Assembly: GCA_007922305.1 (NCBI GenBank)
Contig: ML677333.1
Span: 17,072,676-17,136,675, forward strand
Length of the DNA: 64,000 bases
DNA from: Dermatemys mawii
Lineage: Eukaryota > Chordata > Testudines > Dermatemydidae
Direction of reading: 5' to 3'
Shown here: piece after piece, positions 21,462-32,870 of the stretch
How the letters are laid out: each line of letters opens with the position of its first letter
Numbering within the stretch: the first letter of the stretch is position 1
Program-made: the position numbers and the translations under genes
Notes under the pieces: model-generated
The model's database searches: none
Told to the model about the DNA's origin: nothing
The model's input: the letters and a program-made list of their open reading frames with translations, nothing else

Positions 21462-23036
21462 TATAACCTTTCTGCCCATCAGAATTGGCAGCAACAAGGG
21501 CCGGGTTCAGTATCCAGGGGTTCCATTCCAATAATACAATAAAAACTGGCTCGAGCCTCCACCCAGTGACCTGGGACAACCATATACCACCCCTCTGGGC
21601 ATCTCTAAGAGACAATACTTCCCCTCTCGCAAGCACAGAGTCTGAGTGTACCAAAAGCCTTTTAATAACAGAGAGAAACAATGCGGCATTATATTGGGGA
21701 AACACCACAAACAGGATTAATAAAACAAACCATGAACCAGAAGCCCCCCTTCCAGCAAACAAGGTGTGTCCTTCCCTTTGTCTCTTGAGTCCCACGACCA
21801 CAAAAATCACCCAATAGTCCCAAAAGTCCAACAGCCCAAGAGTCTCTGTTCCTGGTCAGTGCAGAGCTCAAAAGTCAACCTGCAGAGTCTTACCTCCCAG
21901 CCTGGGTGGAAATGGAGGGTAGGGCAAGGGGCACCTTACGTGGTCCAAGGCCGACTGCGCTGCCTCTCCGCGGGGTTCCGCTGCAGCCCTCACTGTAATC
22001 CGCCGGCAGTCCCACGAACTGTTCTGCTCTGTCAGTCAATCCGCTAGCTGCTCTGCTGCGCCAGCCACTCCGCCAGCAGCACAAACTTCTCTGCTAGCCG
22101 TCCTGCTAGCCGACTCTAGAACTGCTCTGCGGCACCAGTCACTCCACCAGCAGCACAAACTGCTCCGCTAGCCGTCCTGCTAGCCGACACACGGATTGCT
22201 CTGTTGCGCCAGCCACTCTGCCAGCAGCATGAACTGCTTCGCTGGCCACTTGCCAGCAGACACCCAAACTGCTCAAACTGTGCTCAGGAACTGCTCGGCT
22301 GAGTCTGCTGCCAGCTGCACAAACTGCACCCAGGAACTGCTCAGCTGAGTCCGCTGCTCTGCTCTGCTGAGTCCACTGCTCTGCTAGCCGCACAAACTGC
22401 TTGGTGCCACCAACATGCCTTTAGGCCCGCCTACTTAACCCAGTGGTTTCAGCTCTTAAGTGATTTCAGCTCTCAAGTGATGTCAGCTTTTAGTAGCGGG
22501 GGCCTTAGTGCAGGTGCACCAGCGGACCCAAAGTGAATTCAGCTCAGCAGGCTGAATCTAGACTCCTAATAGAATCAAAAATTAGCTCTGACATGCCACC
22601 ATGGAGAGCAGCAAGGTGCAATAAGCCTGTAGGGCCCTTAGACAAGGTCCTCACCAAAAGGTACAGGGAGCTGCCCACGGCCTCTTTCAAACTCAGTGAG
22701 TTTTGAATGCCTGCCCCTTGCCCAGTGAGTGCTACCTAGATGATGGTGAGTCCGTCTATCATAACAAAGAAGTACATAACAAGTACATGTCCACAGCCCT
22801 CGATTCACATAATCAGGGTAACAACACTTTGTCATTTCTGCCCCAATAATGGAGAAACTGGGGGACCCACCACAGCTGAAGTGACCATTTGGGCTGCTGT
22901 GAGCTCAGAGTAGGCGCAGTGGGTGTGCCTATGCAACTAAGATCAGCCCCAAAGTTCTTTTCCACAACTCACTGCAATTCCCACAATTCACCACCAGATA
23001 TCAGAGTAGATCTCATCCTGACACTGCTTACACTAG
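21458..23036 (-). mobile_element. Long retroviral LTR (21462-23032) inserted in a CR1 tail
   Basis: A 1571-bp insertion between CTAG at 21458-21461 and CTAG at 23033-23036, consistent with a 4-bp TSD. The minus strand starts TGTAAGCAGTGTCAGGATGA. Its interior has a long C/G-rich array of related sub-repeats (21990-22400). It encodes no protein, and the frames at 21409-21831 and 22139-22393 are composition effects. The non-canonical far end (GGTTATA) leaves the exact LTR edge uncertain. Confidence 0.65.
22045..22235. repeat. Degenerate tandem sub-repeats inside the LTR
   Basis: Units of about 75-80 bp share CCAGCAGCACAAACT, CTAGCCGTCCTGCTAGCCGA and CTGCTCTG or TTGCTCTG. They start near 22067, 22144 and 22216. 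Related shorter words (GAACTGCTC, CTCTGCTAGCCGCACAAACT) continue to about 22400. Tandem sub-repeats of this kind are frequent in LTR U3 regions. Confidence 0.7.
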
Positions 23037-23087
23037 GATGGATGGACCTTTGGTCTGACCCAGTATGGCCACACTTATGTTCTTAAC
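23033..23087 (+). mobile_element. CR1 3' end, second half
   Basis: ATGGATGGACCTTTGGTCTG then ACCCAGTATGGCC is the terminal CR1 3' UTR. It continues the half that stops at 21461. Confidence 0.85.
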
Positions 23088-23111
23088 CTACATAATCTAG
23101 AGAGTTATTGC

Positions 23112-23404
23112 CTAGGGTATGTCTTCACTGCCTGCCAGATTGATGGGTAGTGATTGATCTATTGGGGATGGATTTATTGTATCTAAATGAGACACGATAA
23201 ATCGATCCCCAAAGGCACTCCCCATTGACTCCGGAACTCCAGCTCACTAAGAGGCGCAAGTGAAGTTGACTGGGGAGCCCGTTGCCTCCGTGAGGATGCT
23301 GGGTAAGTCGACCTAAGATGTGCCGACTTCGGCTACAATATTCACATAGCTGAAGTTGCGTATCTGAGGTCGACCCCTGCTCCACTAGTGTAGACCACGC
23401 CTTA
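23112..23404. mobile_element. PIF/Harbinger-like MITE (23115-23401)
   Basis: It begins GGGTATGTCTTCACTGCC and ends GTGTAGACCACGCC, with CTA before and TTA after (a degraded TWA target site). Internal words GATCTATTGGGGATGGATTT, CGATAAATCGATCCCC and TAAGTCGACCTAAGATG identify the same family as 34944-35227 and 58228-58450. It encodes no protein. Assignment to PIF/Harbinger rests on the 3-bp site and is inference. Confidence 0.7.
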
Positions 23405-23748
23405 AGGAGTACCAGAGTTTTTCCTGAAGTGGCACATAGTATAGCTGGGTCATAAGTGACAAAGTATAGGAAATATCAGGCATGAACATATGAAACAATC
23501 AAGCTGTGAGATATTTTTTTGATATGCTAGTTAAGTTTCCAAAGAGTGAGAGATTACCACAAATTGAAACACACTTTACATTAAAAAATTAGCTTCCATT
23601 ATGTTCTAACTCATGTTGTTTGAAGTCTATTTTCCCTTAAAAAATAAATCTTTAGCTTTAAGTTGAAATTTTTTCCCTACTAACTCAACATTTGTTTCAT
23701 ATTACCCGCATATTATTAGCAATTCTGCAAAATCTGAACAGTAATATT
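23405..23748. other. Unassigned AT-rich DNA
   Basis: Nothing recognised between the MITE and the next hAT element. Confidence 0.3.
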
Positions 23749-23996
23749 AACTAGGGCAGTAGTGCGCAACCTTATTACACAAGAGGGCCATGTAAACCTA
23801 AGCACAACCATGTATGGGCCAAACAAGTGCTATATATTTTAAGAAGATTTTAAATCACCTGTATCCATTTATAGATTAGGTATAGCTTGTTTCATATGCA
23901 TTTAGATAGGTTGTTTCTATTTCAGTACTGTCTCTTTACATACTTGTATAAACTAAAATGATATAAACATGTATCAGCCATTAGTATATTGTGTTG

Positions 23997-25418
23997 AAAT
24001 AGGCCAGGGGTCGGCAACCGATGGCACGCGTGCCAAAGATGGCACGCTAGCCAATTTTTAGTGGCACGCTTATAGTGTGCCATTAAAAATCCTGCCCAGC
24101 CGGGCCGCTCTTCTCCGCCCTCCATTTGTCCCCTTTCTCCTTCTCTCCATCCCTCCCTCGCTGATTGGCTGCCAGGGATGGAGAGAGTGAGAGGAGGAGG
24201 GGCAGGAACCCACCACGCTGCAGGAAGAGGCAAGGGAGCCGGCAGGACCAAGCTTCTGTCCACAGGGGCAGGGGGCAGAAGCTTTGTCCTGCCGGCTCCC
24301 CTGCCTCTTCCTGCAGGCTGGTGGGTTCCTGCCCCTCCTCCTCCTCCTATGGTCTGAGTCCCTGCCAGCCGATCAGCTGACCAGCCAGCAGGGAGGGATG
24401 GAGAGAAGGAGGAAGGGGACAAACGGAGCAGCAGTGTGTTCCCTGTTCCGAGCTGGCGGAGGCAGAAAAGGAGCAGGGGACAGGGCCTTGGGGAAGGGGA
24501 TGGAATCAGGGCATATCCCCCCCATCCCCTGATTCCCCCCGCTCACACACACCCAGCCCTCTGCCCTGAGCCCTGCAGCCCAGCACCACCGCCCAGGCCT
24601 CTGCCCTTCACCCCTGCACACCCTCCAGGCCCCTGCTCTGACCCCTGTATCCCCCTCACACACCCAGCCCTCTGCTTGACTCCTTCACCCCCCACCACGA
24701 CCCCAGCCCTGACTCTGGCACCCGGACACATACCCAAGCCCCACACACCTGCACCCCCTCACGTGCCCCCAGCCTTCTGCCCTGACTCCTGCACCCTCCT
24801 CACACACATCCAGCCCCCTGCCCTGAGTCTAGCACCCCCACAAATACCCAGCCCACCCACACCCCAATGAACCCCCCCATCCTGACTCTTGCACCCCACA
24901 TCCCTACCCCGATACTGAGCACCAAATGGGAGCTCCTGCACCCCCCAAATCCCACCTGCATCCCTCGCACCAAATGGGAGTTGCCTAGGTAAGCGCTCCT
25001 CACCCAAACCTCCTGCCCCAACCTCGAGCTCCCTCCCTCATTCTAGCTCCTGGCCAGACCTTACACCCCAGCCCCCATCCTGCTCCTTCACCCCCAGCCT
25101 TGGGCTCAGTGCACTCCCACCCTCAGTGCAGTGCGGAGAGAGAGGAAGAGAATGGAACCCCAGGCTGGCAGCTGTCTGAGTGGGCCAGTGGCGTAAGATC
25201 AGCATTTTAATTTAATTTTAAATGAGGCTTCTTAAACATTTTGTAAACCTTATTTTACAATATGACAATAGTTTAGTTATATAATATATAGACTTATAGA
25301 AAGAGGCCTTCTAAAAAAGCGTTAAAATGTATTAGCGGCACACGAAAACTTAAATTAGAGTGAATAAATGAAGGCTCGGCACACCACTTCTGAAAGGTTG
25401 CCAACCCCTGAAGTAGGC
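23997..25418. mobile_element. Inner hAT transposon (24005-25410) with 8-bp TSD
   Basis: TSDs AAATAGGC (23997-24004) and AAGTAGGC (25411-25418) match at 7 of 8. The left TIR CAGGGGTCGGCAACC and the reverse-complemented right end CAGGGGTTGGCAACC differ at one base. The 1406-bp body includes GGCACGCGTGCCAAAGATGG (24023-24042) and, at the right, GCGGCACACGAAAACTTAAA, both typical of a turtle hAT family. No transposase is encoded. A C-rich block fills the middle. Confidence 0.85.
24530..25125. repeat. C-rich, irregularly repeated block in the inner hAT
   Basis: Words such as CACACCCAGCCCTCTGCCCTGA, CCTGCACCCCC and GACTCCTGCACCC recur at irregular spacing. This keeps proline-rich plus-strand and glycine-rich minus-strand frames open (up to 144 codons). 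They are composition artefacts. Confidence 0.75.
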
Positions 25419-25492
25419 TGTGGATCTTATAAAATGCTCTGATGGGCAGTGTACAGCCCACGGGCCATAAATTGGGCACTCTTGGATTAGGG

Positions 25493-26495
25493 AATATAGC
25501 ATATTTTACATTTTTTCAGTATCAGATGTCTTCTTTCTATTTTACTTCTGACAAATTTATTTTTTATGATTAAAATATGGTCATATTGTTATTCGTTCCT
25601 CATTACTTACACACTATCACTGAATAGTCTGTTAAAATACTTTTTTCTTCTAACACACTAACATGCTTATGAGGACAGGGGAACGGGACTTGTTTGTTCT
25701 GCTGTACACAAGGGGAAAACTATTACATAGTCTCTTTGGTATAGATCTTCCCCACTCTCCACCCCGTATAACTCCTGTGCAATGTCTTGATACTGTAGCA
25801 GTATGTGGTTTAGATTTGCTGATTAGATAGAATTGATGGTGTGCCTAATTCAGAACTGATGTGTGAGATATTATAACTTAGACTTGCTTCCACTCACTGA
25901 GAAGTAATTACAGCCATTTTACTCATGTGAAAAGGAGTTTCAGTGGAATTTTACAGGCTGAGAAGGTGAAAGAAGGAGTAACAAAAGCATTGAGATACTT
26001 TGGCTTCCGCCTTCCTGTGGCTCCCCAGTATGTAATTTACAATAACAGACTTTTTCTACCAAAGTGTAAGAAAATGTTAAATGAGTAGGATAAAATTTCA
26101 TTTACTTCAGTTTACATGTCACTTCTAAAACAGGGCTATTGTATGCATCCCCAAATACAAAAATTATAGTAAGAGAATGTTGTTTAGGTTGCAAAGTCAG
26201 GACTCAAAAGTTAAGAAATTGCCAGATTTATGATAGCCTGGCAAACTTTGTTCTGCCCTCTCCTGCATCCAACCTGTGCACTAAGTGAGGCAGGGCTCCA
26301 GTGAAAAAAATAATATGTGATCATGTAACTAAAATTAATTCTGTCCTTCACTATGCACATTAAGTCTGCACAAATATAAATCTGACATAACTTTCAAGTG
26401 CTTAACTTTGCAACTTAACTAACATTCTTTTAACAGATTTTTATCAGTAATTTCCTAACTTTTTTAAAGAAAAACAAAATCCTAGTACAGTGTCA
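25493..26495. other. Unassigned AT-rich DNA
   Basis: About 1 kb without recognisable repeats, exons or RNA genes. Confidence 0.3.
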
Positions 26496-26940
26496 GTGGT
26501 GCGAGGTGAGTATGCTGTGGGGGGCCCCTCCCCGGGAGGTTGCTGCTGCTGCAGAGTGTAGTTTAGGGGGAATCCTCCTCTTTGGCCCCAGCCCTGGGAC
26601 AGCCTGCCTACACCCCAAACTCCTCATCCTCTGCCTCACCCCAGAGTCTGCAGTCCCAACACCTCTACCCTCTGAACCTCTTCTGAGCACCACCAAAAAT
26701 TATACAAATCTGCCACCCCTGACTTGGGAGATGAAGTAATATCAGCCTCATCTATTGCCCAGGGTTGGGGTGTGCATGTGAAATGGGCCTGTGGTGCCAG
26801 GTAAGGCATATATGGGGGGAGCCCAGCCCAGTCCCTGCCCCATATGGTGTGATATAGGGGTGGCGGCAGGAAGACAACTGTGCTACTTCCCCCACCCAGT
26901 ACTGCTGCTCTAGCAGTTCCCAAGTATTCTCAGTACAGCA
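26496..26940. other. GC-rich island of unknown origin
   Basis: Sharply higher GC than both flanks, with overlapping frames at 26506-26739 (+), 26493-26696 (-) and 26636-26923 (-). It resembles the GC-rich interiors of hAT elements elsewhere in the window, but I cannot find inverted termini or a TSD. No coding motif. Confidence 0.3.
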
Positions 26941-29160
26941 TCTGCTACTGCAGTGGTTGTGTGAGCCCTGCCTTAGAAATGTTCATGTGTTTAGTTATTT
27001 GGAGATGCTGCCAAACATCATCCTGGGGAACAACTCAAAGAAAGTAAAAAGTGATTTTTAAACAGTTTATATCTCAGCAAAGCAATAAAGAGGATAAAGA
27101 AGAGGCAGTTCCCTAGCCTGAGGCTGTTTCCCGTGCTGAGTATCAAAACACTGCTGCAAACAATGGAGGTCTGAGAACTTTTCAAAGAAAAAGTCACAAG
27201 AATCCTTTATAAGGGAATGTGTAAAGCAACCTAAATATAGAAGTCACTACCAGCATCCGTTGTAATACAAACACATCTTACTAAGATAAAATGCGTATAT
27301 AGCACTTTGAATAATGAAAAATCATTAGAGCGCTTTATACATTACACATATGATTTGTACTTGTCTGAGTCAAAGAACAGAGACTCCACATATTAGCAAG
27401 TTGCTGTAAAGGTTAAGATATGTTTTAGATAAGACATAATAAATAGAGTTGGTCAAATGTTTCCAATTTCACTTTTGACAAAAAAATAAAAGGCAGAGAG
27501 AGGTACAAGAAATTTGCATATTGTATCATTAACGATGAATCTAACCTAGCAACTTTCTTCAAATTTTACTGCACTTTTTGGAAATTGTGTGCAGGACAGT
27601 GCAAACTCCTGCCCCCTCCAATCTTCACCCTATACATACATTTACCTCAAATATACCTCAATATTACAGAAATGTGCTTCACAGATTACATGGAGGCAAC
27701 TCGTATAGAAACAGAGGCCAAACAGCAATCTGACCTCATACAAGCAAGTTTAGCCAGCCAGAGGCATGAAAGAGAGTTCAAGGCCAGGTCATACTGATAA
27801 AGATAAGATTCATTTGTCCATAGTTTATGTCATCGGTATGAGTATTTTGTTTGTCCTCCTGCATCTTTATATTATTCAGGCAAATTTTGAATTTGTAGAA
27901 AAAGATATTGCCAGAGTTTTTGTTATTTTAAATGAAATGAGTAAAGTACAGTGAAGCTCCTTGCTTACAGGCCATATTCTGTCTGCCCTTTGTGCATACA
28001 GAGTTCTCCTTGCTATAATTTGGAGTTGAACAAACATATACAAATACAGGACTTGGTTCATAGTGTTTCAATGGCTTATGTGCATGTGTAGAGAGCTTCC
28101 TTAAGTCAATAAAAGCGTATTAGCTCATCCTAATGTAACTTAGCTGATTTAGATGGAGTTATACCAGGACTGAATATGGCCCATTATTTGTAAGGACTTA
28201 AGCAATGAAATTCTAAAATCCCACAGTCAAAGATTAAATCCCCGTTGCCAACCACACACACACTTTCCTAATGAGTTTTTTTTTTTAAAAAAAAAAAGAC
28301 AGTAACTTTGATATGATCCCATATGCCAACGGTATTATAATTCAAATATATCCCTTCTCTGCTGATTTAAACAAAGTCATTTCTACTTGATAGAGACTGA
28401 AACAGCTATAAACTACTCTACTTGATAAAGTTATTCTGAAGATAATCAGATCTGCTTTAAATTTAGAGAAATCAGCTTCTGTTCTCTTCAAATCAGTTAC
28501 CATTTTCGATTTTTAATCAAATAGTCTAACACAGGCATTTGAAGGAAGTTAGCTTGGAATTTTGTTCGGAGAGGGAGTTGTTAAGAGTTAACTGGAGTGT
28601 ATAATTCCCCAAACCTTTCTGGAGCACAGAATGAAAGCAAAGATTTAAAAGATGGATGAAGGCCTTTTTGTTGTTGATATATATAATGCTACACACTCTA
28701 TATTTAGTTTACATACAGTTAGTTTACATATAACCTTTTAAGTGGCAGGATATTTCAGATTCAATCCAGCCTTACTTCTCTGTACCTCATAGTGCACATA
28801 CCAAACATCAAACATGATTTTGGCTCAACAAGCTCAAAAAACTCTCCTAGACTGAGTTCCAAAAAGGTCATTTAGGTTGTAACAATCTTTTACCTATCTG
28901 TAGCAGTTTCTAACGCATCAGATAATACCTAAGATAAGAAGACTGGATTGCTACCGAGAAATTTCAGAATAATGATACTTTACACACACATTCTCCCTGA
29001 CAAGAATAACCAGTTGCATGTTTTCACATCAAAATATGAGTCCGATACTGGTCCATTATGAGTATTTCAGACCCACACAATTCCCAGGTAAAATATTAAA
29101 GTATATCATGTTTATTTTTTGTATCATCTAATTTTATTGCTAGATTGAGAAAATCTCCCT
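26941..29160. other. Long repeat-poor AT-rich stretch
   Basis: No recognisable gene, RNA or complete transposon. It contains CA-rich text at 28254-28262 and a T-run then A-run at 28279-28299. The segment near 28110-28185 has phrases seen in small sauropsid repeats. Confidence 0.35.
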
Positions 29161-29169
29161 TCCTCCCTC

Positions 29170-29312
29170 TCTTTGCTAATGTGCGTAAGTGATGTAGGGA
29201 TTTAAGTCTCATTTTCAAAAGTGATTTAGGAACCATTTCTCATTGAAAGACAGTGGGATTTAGTGTCCTAAATCACATAAGTAATTTTGAAAATTTCACC
29301 TGTAATCTCTTG
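29170..29312. repeat. Palindromic MITE-like repeat
   Basis: It reads CATTTTCAAAAGTGATTTAG on the left and CTAAATCACATAAG...TTTTGAAAATTTCACC on the right, so the element is roughly self-complementary around the CATTGAAAGACAGTGGGA centre. A related copy lies at 47220-47345. Such hairpin-forming elements are usually MITEs. No TSD was determined. Confidence 0.5.
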
Positions 29313-31384
29313 AAAGCTTAGGAAAAAGGAGCTGTGATCAAGGGTGCTTTTTGGTATTAGAGATATGGAGGTGGGAAGTTAGGTGGTTCTGTCAAGGTAT
29401 CCATTCTATTGCAGGTCAGAGGGTAGCAGTTGGAGTTCTGGAGATGTGAAGGAGCTGCAGACAGAGTTCTGGGGGAAAGAAGTGTAAGGTTAAAGAGAGA
29501 ATAAAGTAGAACTCACAAGAATCAAATTAGCATCCACAGCTAAATTCCTCACCACTAGCCATGCTTTCATAACTAGAGTCATATATTACCACTTTGTTAA
29601 GTGTATGCCGTAGGACTGGAAGAACTAAAATAGTCAACCATTCAGAGCATTATTCTTTGATAAGTTGTATATTTATTTTATCCTCTTCCTAAATCCTTTA
29701 TGTATCACTTGTGTCCTTAGTAAAGTTGGTCAACAAATTTCCAAAATAATTGTTTTTGTCAAAAATATTCTTTGAAACTTCAGGTTTTTGCTAATAAACC
29801 TAAAACGGGGCGGGGGGGGGGGGGCGGAAGGAAGAAGTAGGAGATTTGGCTAAAAAAATTCATTTTTCTTAAAAAATGAAGATTTCCCACATAAATTACT
29901 TTTTTTTTCCACAAAAAAGCCGTTACTGGGTGAAGAATGTTTGAGCAGATGTTTACTCCTCAGGCCTTTATCCTGTGTACACACAAGCTTAATTTTAAAC
30001 CTGTCAGTAGTCCCACTGAAATCAAACACAGACATCAGTGTTTGCAGGATCAGTACTACATGTAGTTCTATAGGGATGCACAGAAAGAAAATTCCAGTGC
30101 CATTCCTCCTTCAAAAAATAATAAAAAAAAACACCGTATGGCCCATAAAACAAAGAAAATATAATAACTAGACATGTTAACAGAACTGAGATGGAGAGAG
30201 AGCCCTTTCTCAAACTTACACCTCTTGACAGTGGTTTTTATTTAACCAGTCTTCTTGCCTCAGTCTTCCGTTTATTACACAAATACTTTATGCTCTGGTT
30301 GTTTTACAGGTACAGTACATTAGTTCTTAGGAGAAGTGTAGTGCTATGTGAGACTGATATATTAAAAAACCCACCTGGGAGGTTTAAATTTTATATCTTC
30401 AGCTCTACTAATTATTCTCTAAGGGATTAATTACAGTACCTTTTTTAGCATTTCAACAAACTTATATTCACACTCAAACTAACTTAAGAAACAGTTTGAA
30501 CTGTGATCACAGAAAAATTCTGCTTGATTCTTTAAAGTATAATCTGCTGAATAGGTCTCACAGGTGTTAAATTAAATCTACATATTGACATGGAAATTTA
30601 AAGGACACACTATCAGTTCCACTTGTTTTTATGCTCTAGAGAAAGCTTGGCATGAATAAATTATGGAGGAATAAGATGAACATGCTGAAAGTCAGACCTA
30701 TTTGTGATGTGTTCAGTTTAAGAGGTTCTGGTTACTCAGTTCTGGTTAATCAGTTTGAAAAGTTGGCACGCTATTTTCTCTAGTAACTTTTACTTAGTTT
30801 CTTCTGCTGTGTTCTCTATTCATTTAGTAGAATGGGGTTTCCCACCACCTATTTAAAAACAAATCTTATCCTGGCCCATATAACTATACAACCCCAGCCA
30901 AGATTAAAAAAAAACAAACTACTTAACAAGCTAACTTTGCCAGATCACAAATCCTGTACACGCAACAAATAGCTGTCTTTCTTCTCCACCCTAGTCCCTG
31001 GCTATAAAGCTTCATGTTGTTTTCCCCTCTAGTCTCATTCTTTTTCTTCCCCTGAAGTGAGGCGGGAGGGGAGGAGAAGAGAAATTATGTGCATGATGGG
31101 GAAGGGATTTCTTTCTCTTTCCCTTCCTTTCCCTCCCTTTCCCCAGTCAGCCTGGCAGTTTAAATGCTGCTGAAACCTCCAGGATGCCTAAGAGCTGGGA
31201 TAACCTTTTGTCCAGCAGCCAGGATTAACCTGTATTGCACTGTGTATAGAAAACTTCCATCTGATAACAACTAAGCAGGTGGTGAATTGCATTTTGCCCT
31301 TAGCTAGCCTGTGCTAGAACATCTATTTTTATTATTTTGTTATCTTGTCCTCTGTATCTCCACCCTACCCACTTTTTCATCTGA
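29313..31384. other. AT-rich DNA, no gene recognised
   Basis: It includes a fragment like the TTGGTCAACAAATTT...TTTTGTCAAAAATA MITE family (29720-29790), a G-run at 29807-29824, and a purine/pyrimidine-biased block at 31060-31145. Frames near 29850-30430 have no motif. Confidence 0.35.
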
Positions 31385-31490
31385 TCCACCTGTTTTGTCT
31401 TGGGGAAGGGAGTGTCTTACTATATATTTGTACAGTGCACACTGGGACCCCAACATAATTGAGACATAGCTGCAACATAAGCATTAAATA
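31385..31490 (+). mobile_element. L2/MIR-like LINE 3' tail fragment
   Basis: TTTGTACAGTGCACACTGGG, ACCCCAACATAATTGAGAC and the trailing GCATTAAATAGCAAT resemble the widespread TTTGTACAGCACCTAGCAC tail also seen at 36405-36530, in a diverged form. Confidence 0.45.
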
Positions 31491-32429
31491 GCAATTAGCA
31501 ATGACAATCCAAACCATCACTGTACAGGATGCAGCAGACCTTTGGTATGACAATCACAATATGTCAGGGTGGCTCTGGTAAATTAAAAATGGAGATTGGC
31601 CTTAAAGAAAAAGCAGGACTAAGTCAGGCAGTCAAAACTAGATTTTTAATACAAATGGGGGCCTTATTTCATGGACAGACATTGTAGTTTAAGGGCATTA
31701 TCAATATTGCTTAATTTATGGACCTCCTGAATGGTTATCTCCAAGATCCTTCCCCCTACACAAACACAGACACTTAGTCACAATTTCCTTTTGAGGTTAT
31801 AATAAACATAAAAGAGGAGACTGAAACAAGACATTTCTTGAGACTAGCAAAACACCTTGTTATAATGTGGGGTCCTATTTTTCAGAGTTTAAGGCATTTT
31901 GAAGCTGACCATAAGTTTGAATTAGCTAGCCATTGGTGAAATTATCAAATGTTCTACAAAATGTGATTCCATGATTTGCTATAGCAAACAATTGCAATTA
32001 ATTCTATCTGATCATAGAACAGCAACAAATGGAAAATTTACACTTAGCAAAGCTGGAAAACCTAAAGATGATGTTCTTGCTCCACTGTAACAGAGCTTCA
32101 TCCCTTTGGCAGGAGGGCTCCTGGTGTTTAAATTTCATTTTTAAATGCAATGCCTTTTAATCTGCTATGTTTAAGGCAATTTGAATCAAAACCCGTGCAT
32201 CTTATTAAGGACTCATTTCTGTAGCCAGTACATACACAGAATTCCCTTTGAAGACAATGTCCTTTTTGTTAATTTCCTTATTCACTTGTTGAAGTTGTAT
32301 ATACTGCTGGCTATTTTAAACAGTATTAACTTTGAAAAAATTAAACAACAAAAGTAGAACATGTTCCAGAATATTTGAATACAAACACATATTTCCCTGT
32401 CATCCACAAAAATGTTTCAGGTAGATTTG
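31491..32429. other. Repeat-poor AT-rich stretch
   Basis: No transposon recognised. The part at 32120-32300 is unbroken by repeats and could be constrained non-coding DNA, but nothing in the sequence alone proves it. Confidence 0.3.
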
Positions 32430-32545
32430 TACTCAACATGGCTAAGCCATGCCTCCACTGCCACTACCCATGCTACCACAGCTACACTTATATATACTCT
32501 TGCTGGCTCAGTGACAGCTAGCATGAACATGAGTACATGAGCAGA
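32430..32545. repeat. Possible MITE fragment (CTACCACAGCTACACT)
   Basis: GCCACTACCCATGCTACCAC then AGCTACACTTATATATAC resembles a turtle Harbinger-like MITE. No termini are visible. Confidence 0.3.
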
Positions 32546-32669
32546 TGTCACCCCAGACACCACAGAGGAAGACGCCAATCATTCTGCACGTCTCAGAGGA
32601 TGCTGCAGCAAATTCCTTATTCCACCCTGATGAGAGCAAAAGTTATATTAGGGCCTCGCCTCACGACAG

Positions 32670-32870
32670 CTAAAAAAACTTTATAGATTATTGTGAATCA
32701 CAAATTGAATGAGCCAAAATATGATGCAGTTGCAAAGAAGTCTAATATTCTGGGGTGTATTAACATAAGTGACATATGTAAGGCACAGGAGGTAGTTATT
32801 CTGCTCTACTTCGAACTGGTGGGGCCTCAGATGATATACTATTTCTCTAATGTGGATAGGGCCTTATAAT
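32670..32870 (+). mobile_element. CR1 internal fragment
   Basis: CACAAATTGAATGAGCC, GCAGTTGCAAAGAAGTCTAA, GGGGTGTATTAACATAAGTG and GGTGGGGCCTCAG match the CR1 C-terminal coding region on the plus strand. It is truncated on both sides and frameless. Confidence 0.8.

Larger units (their letters stand above)
23749..25492. mobile_element. Outer hAT element (23757-25484) split by an inner hAT
   Basis: Candidate TSDs are AACTAGGG (23749-23756) and GATTAGGG (25485-25492), 6 of 8 matching. The left end CAGTAGTGCGCAACC and the reverse-complemented right end CAAGAGTGCCCAATT are imperfect inverted repeats. The outer element's own sequence is only 23757-24004 and 25411-25484; the rest is the inner element. 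Confidence 0.65.

Noticed and set aside
21409..21831. 140-codon minus-strand frame
   Set aside because: It crosses the junction between a CR1 tail and an LTR, so it cannot be an ancestral gene.
24436..24870. Proline-rich 144-codon frame
   Set aside because: It lies wholly in the C-rich interior of a hAT transposon bounded by TSDs.
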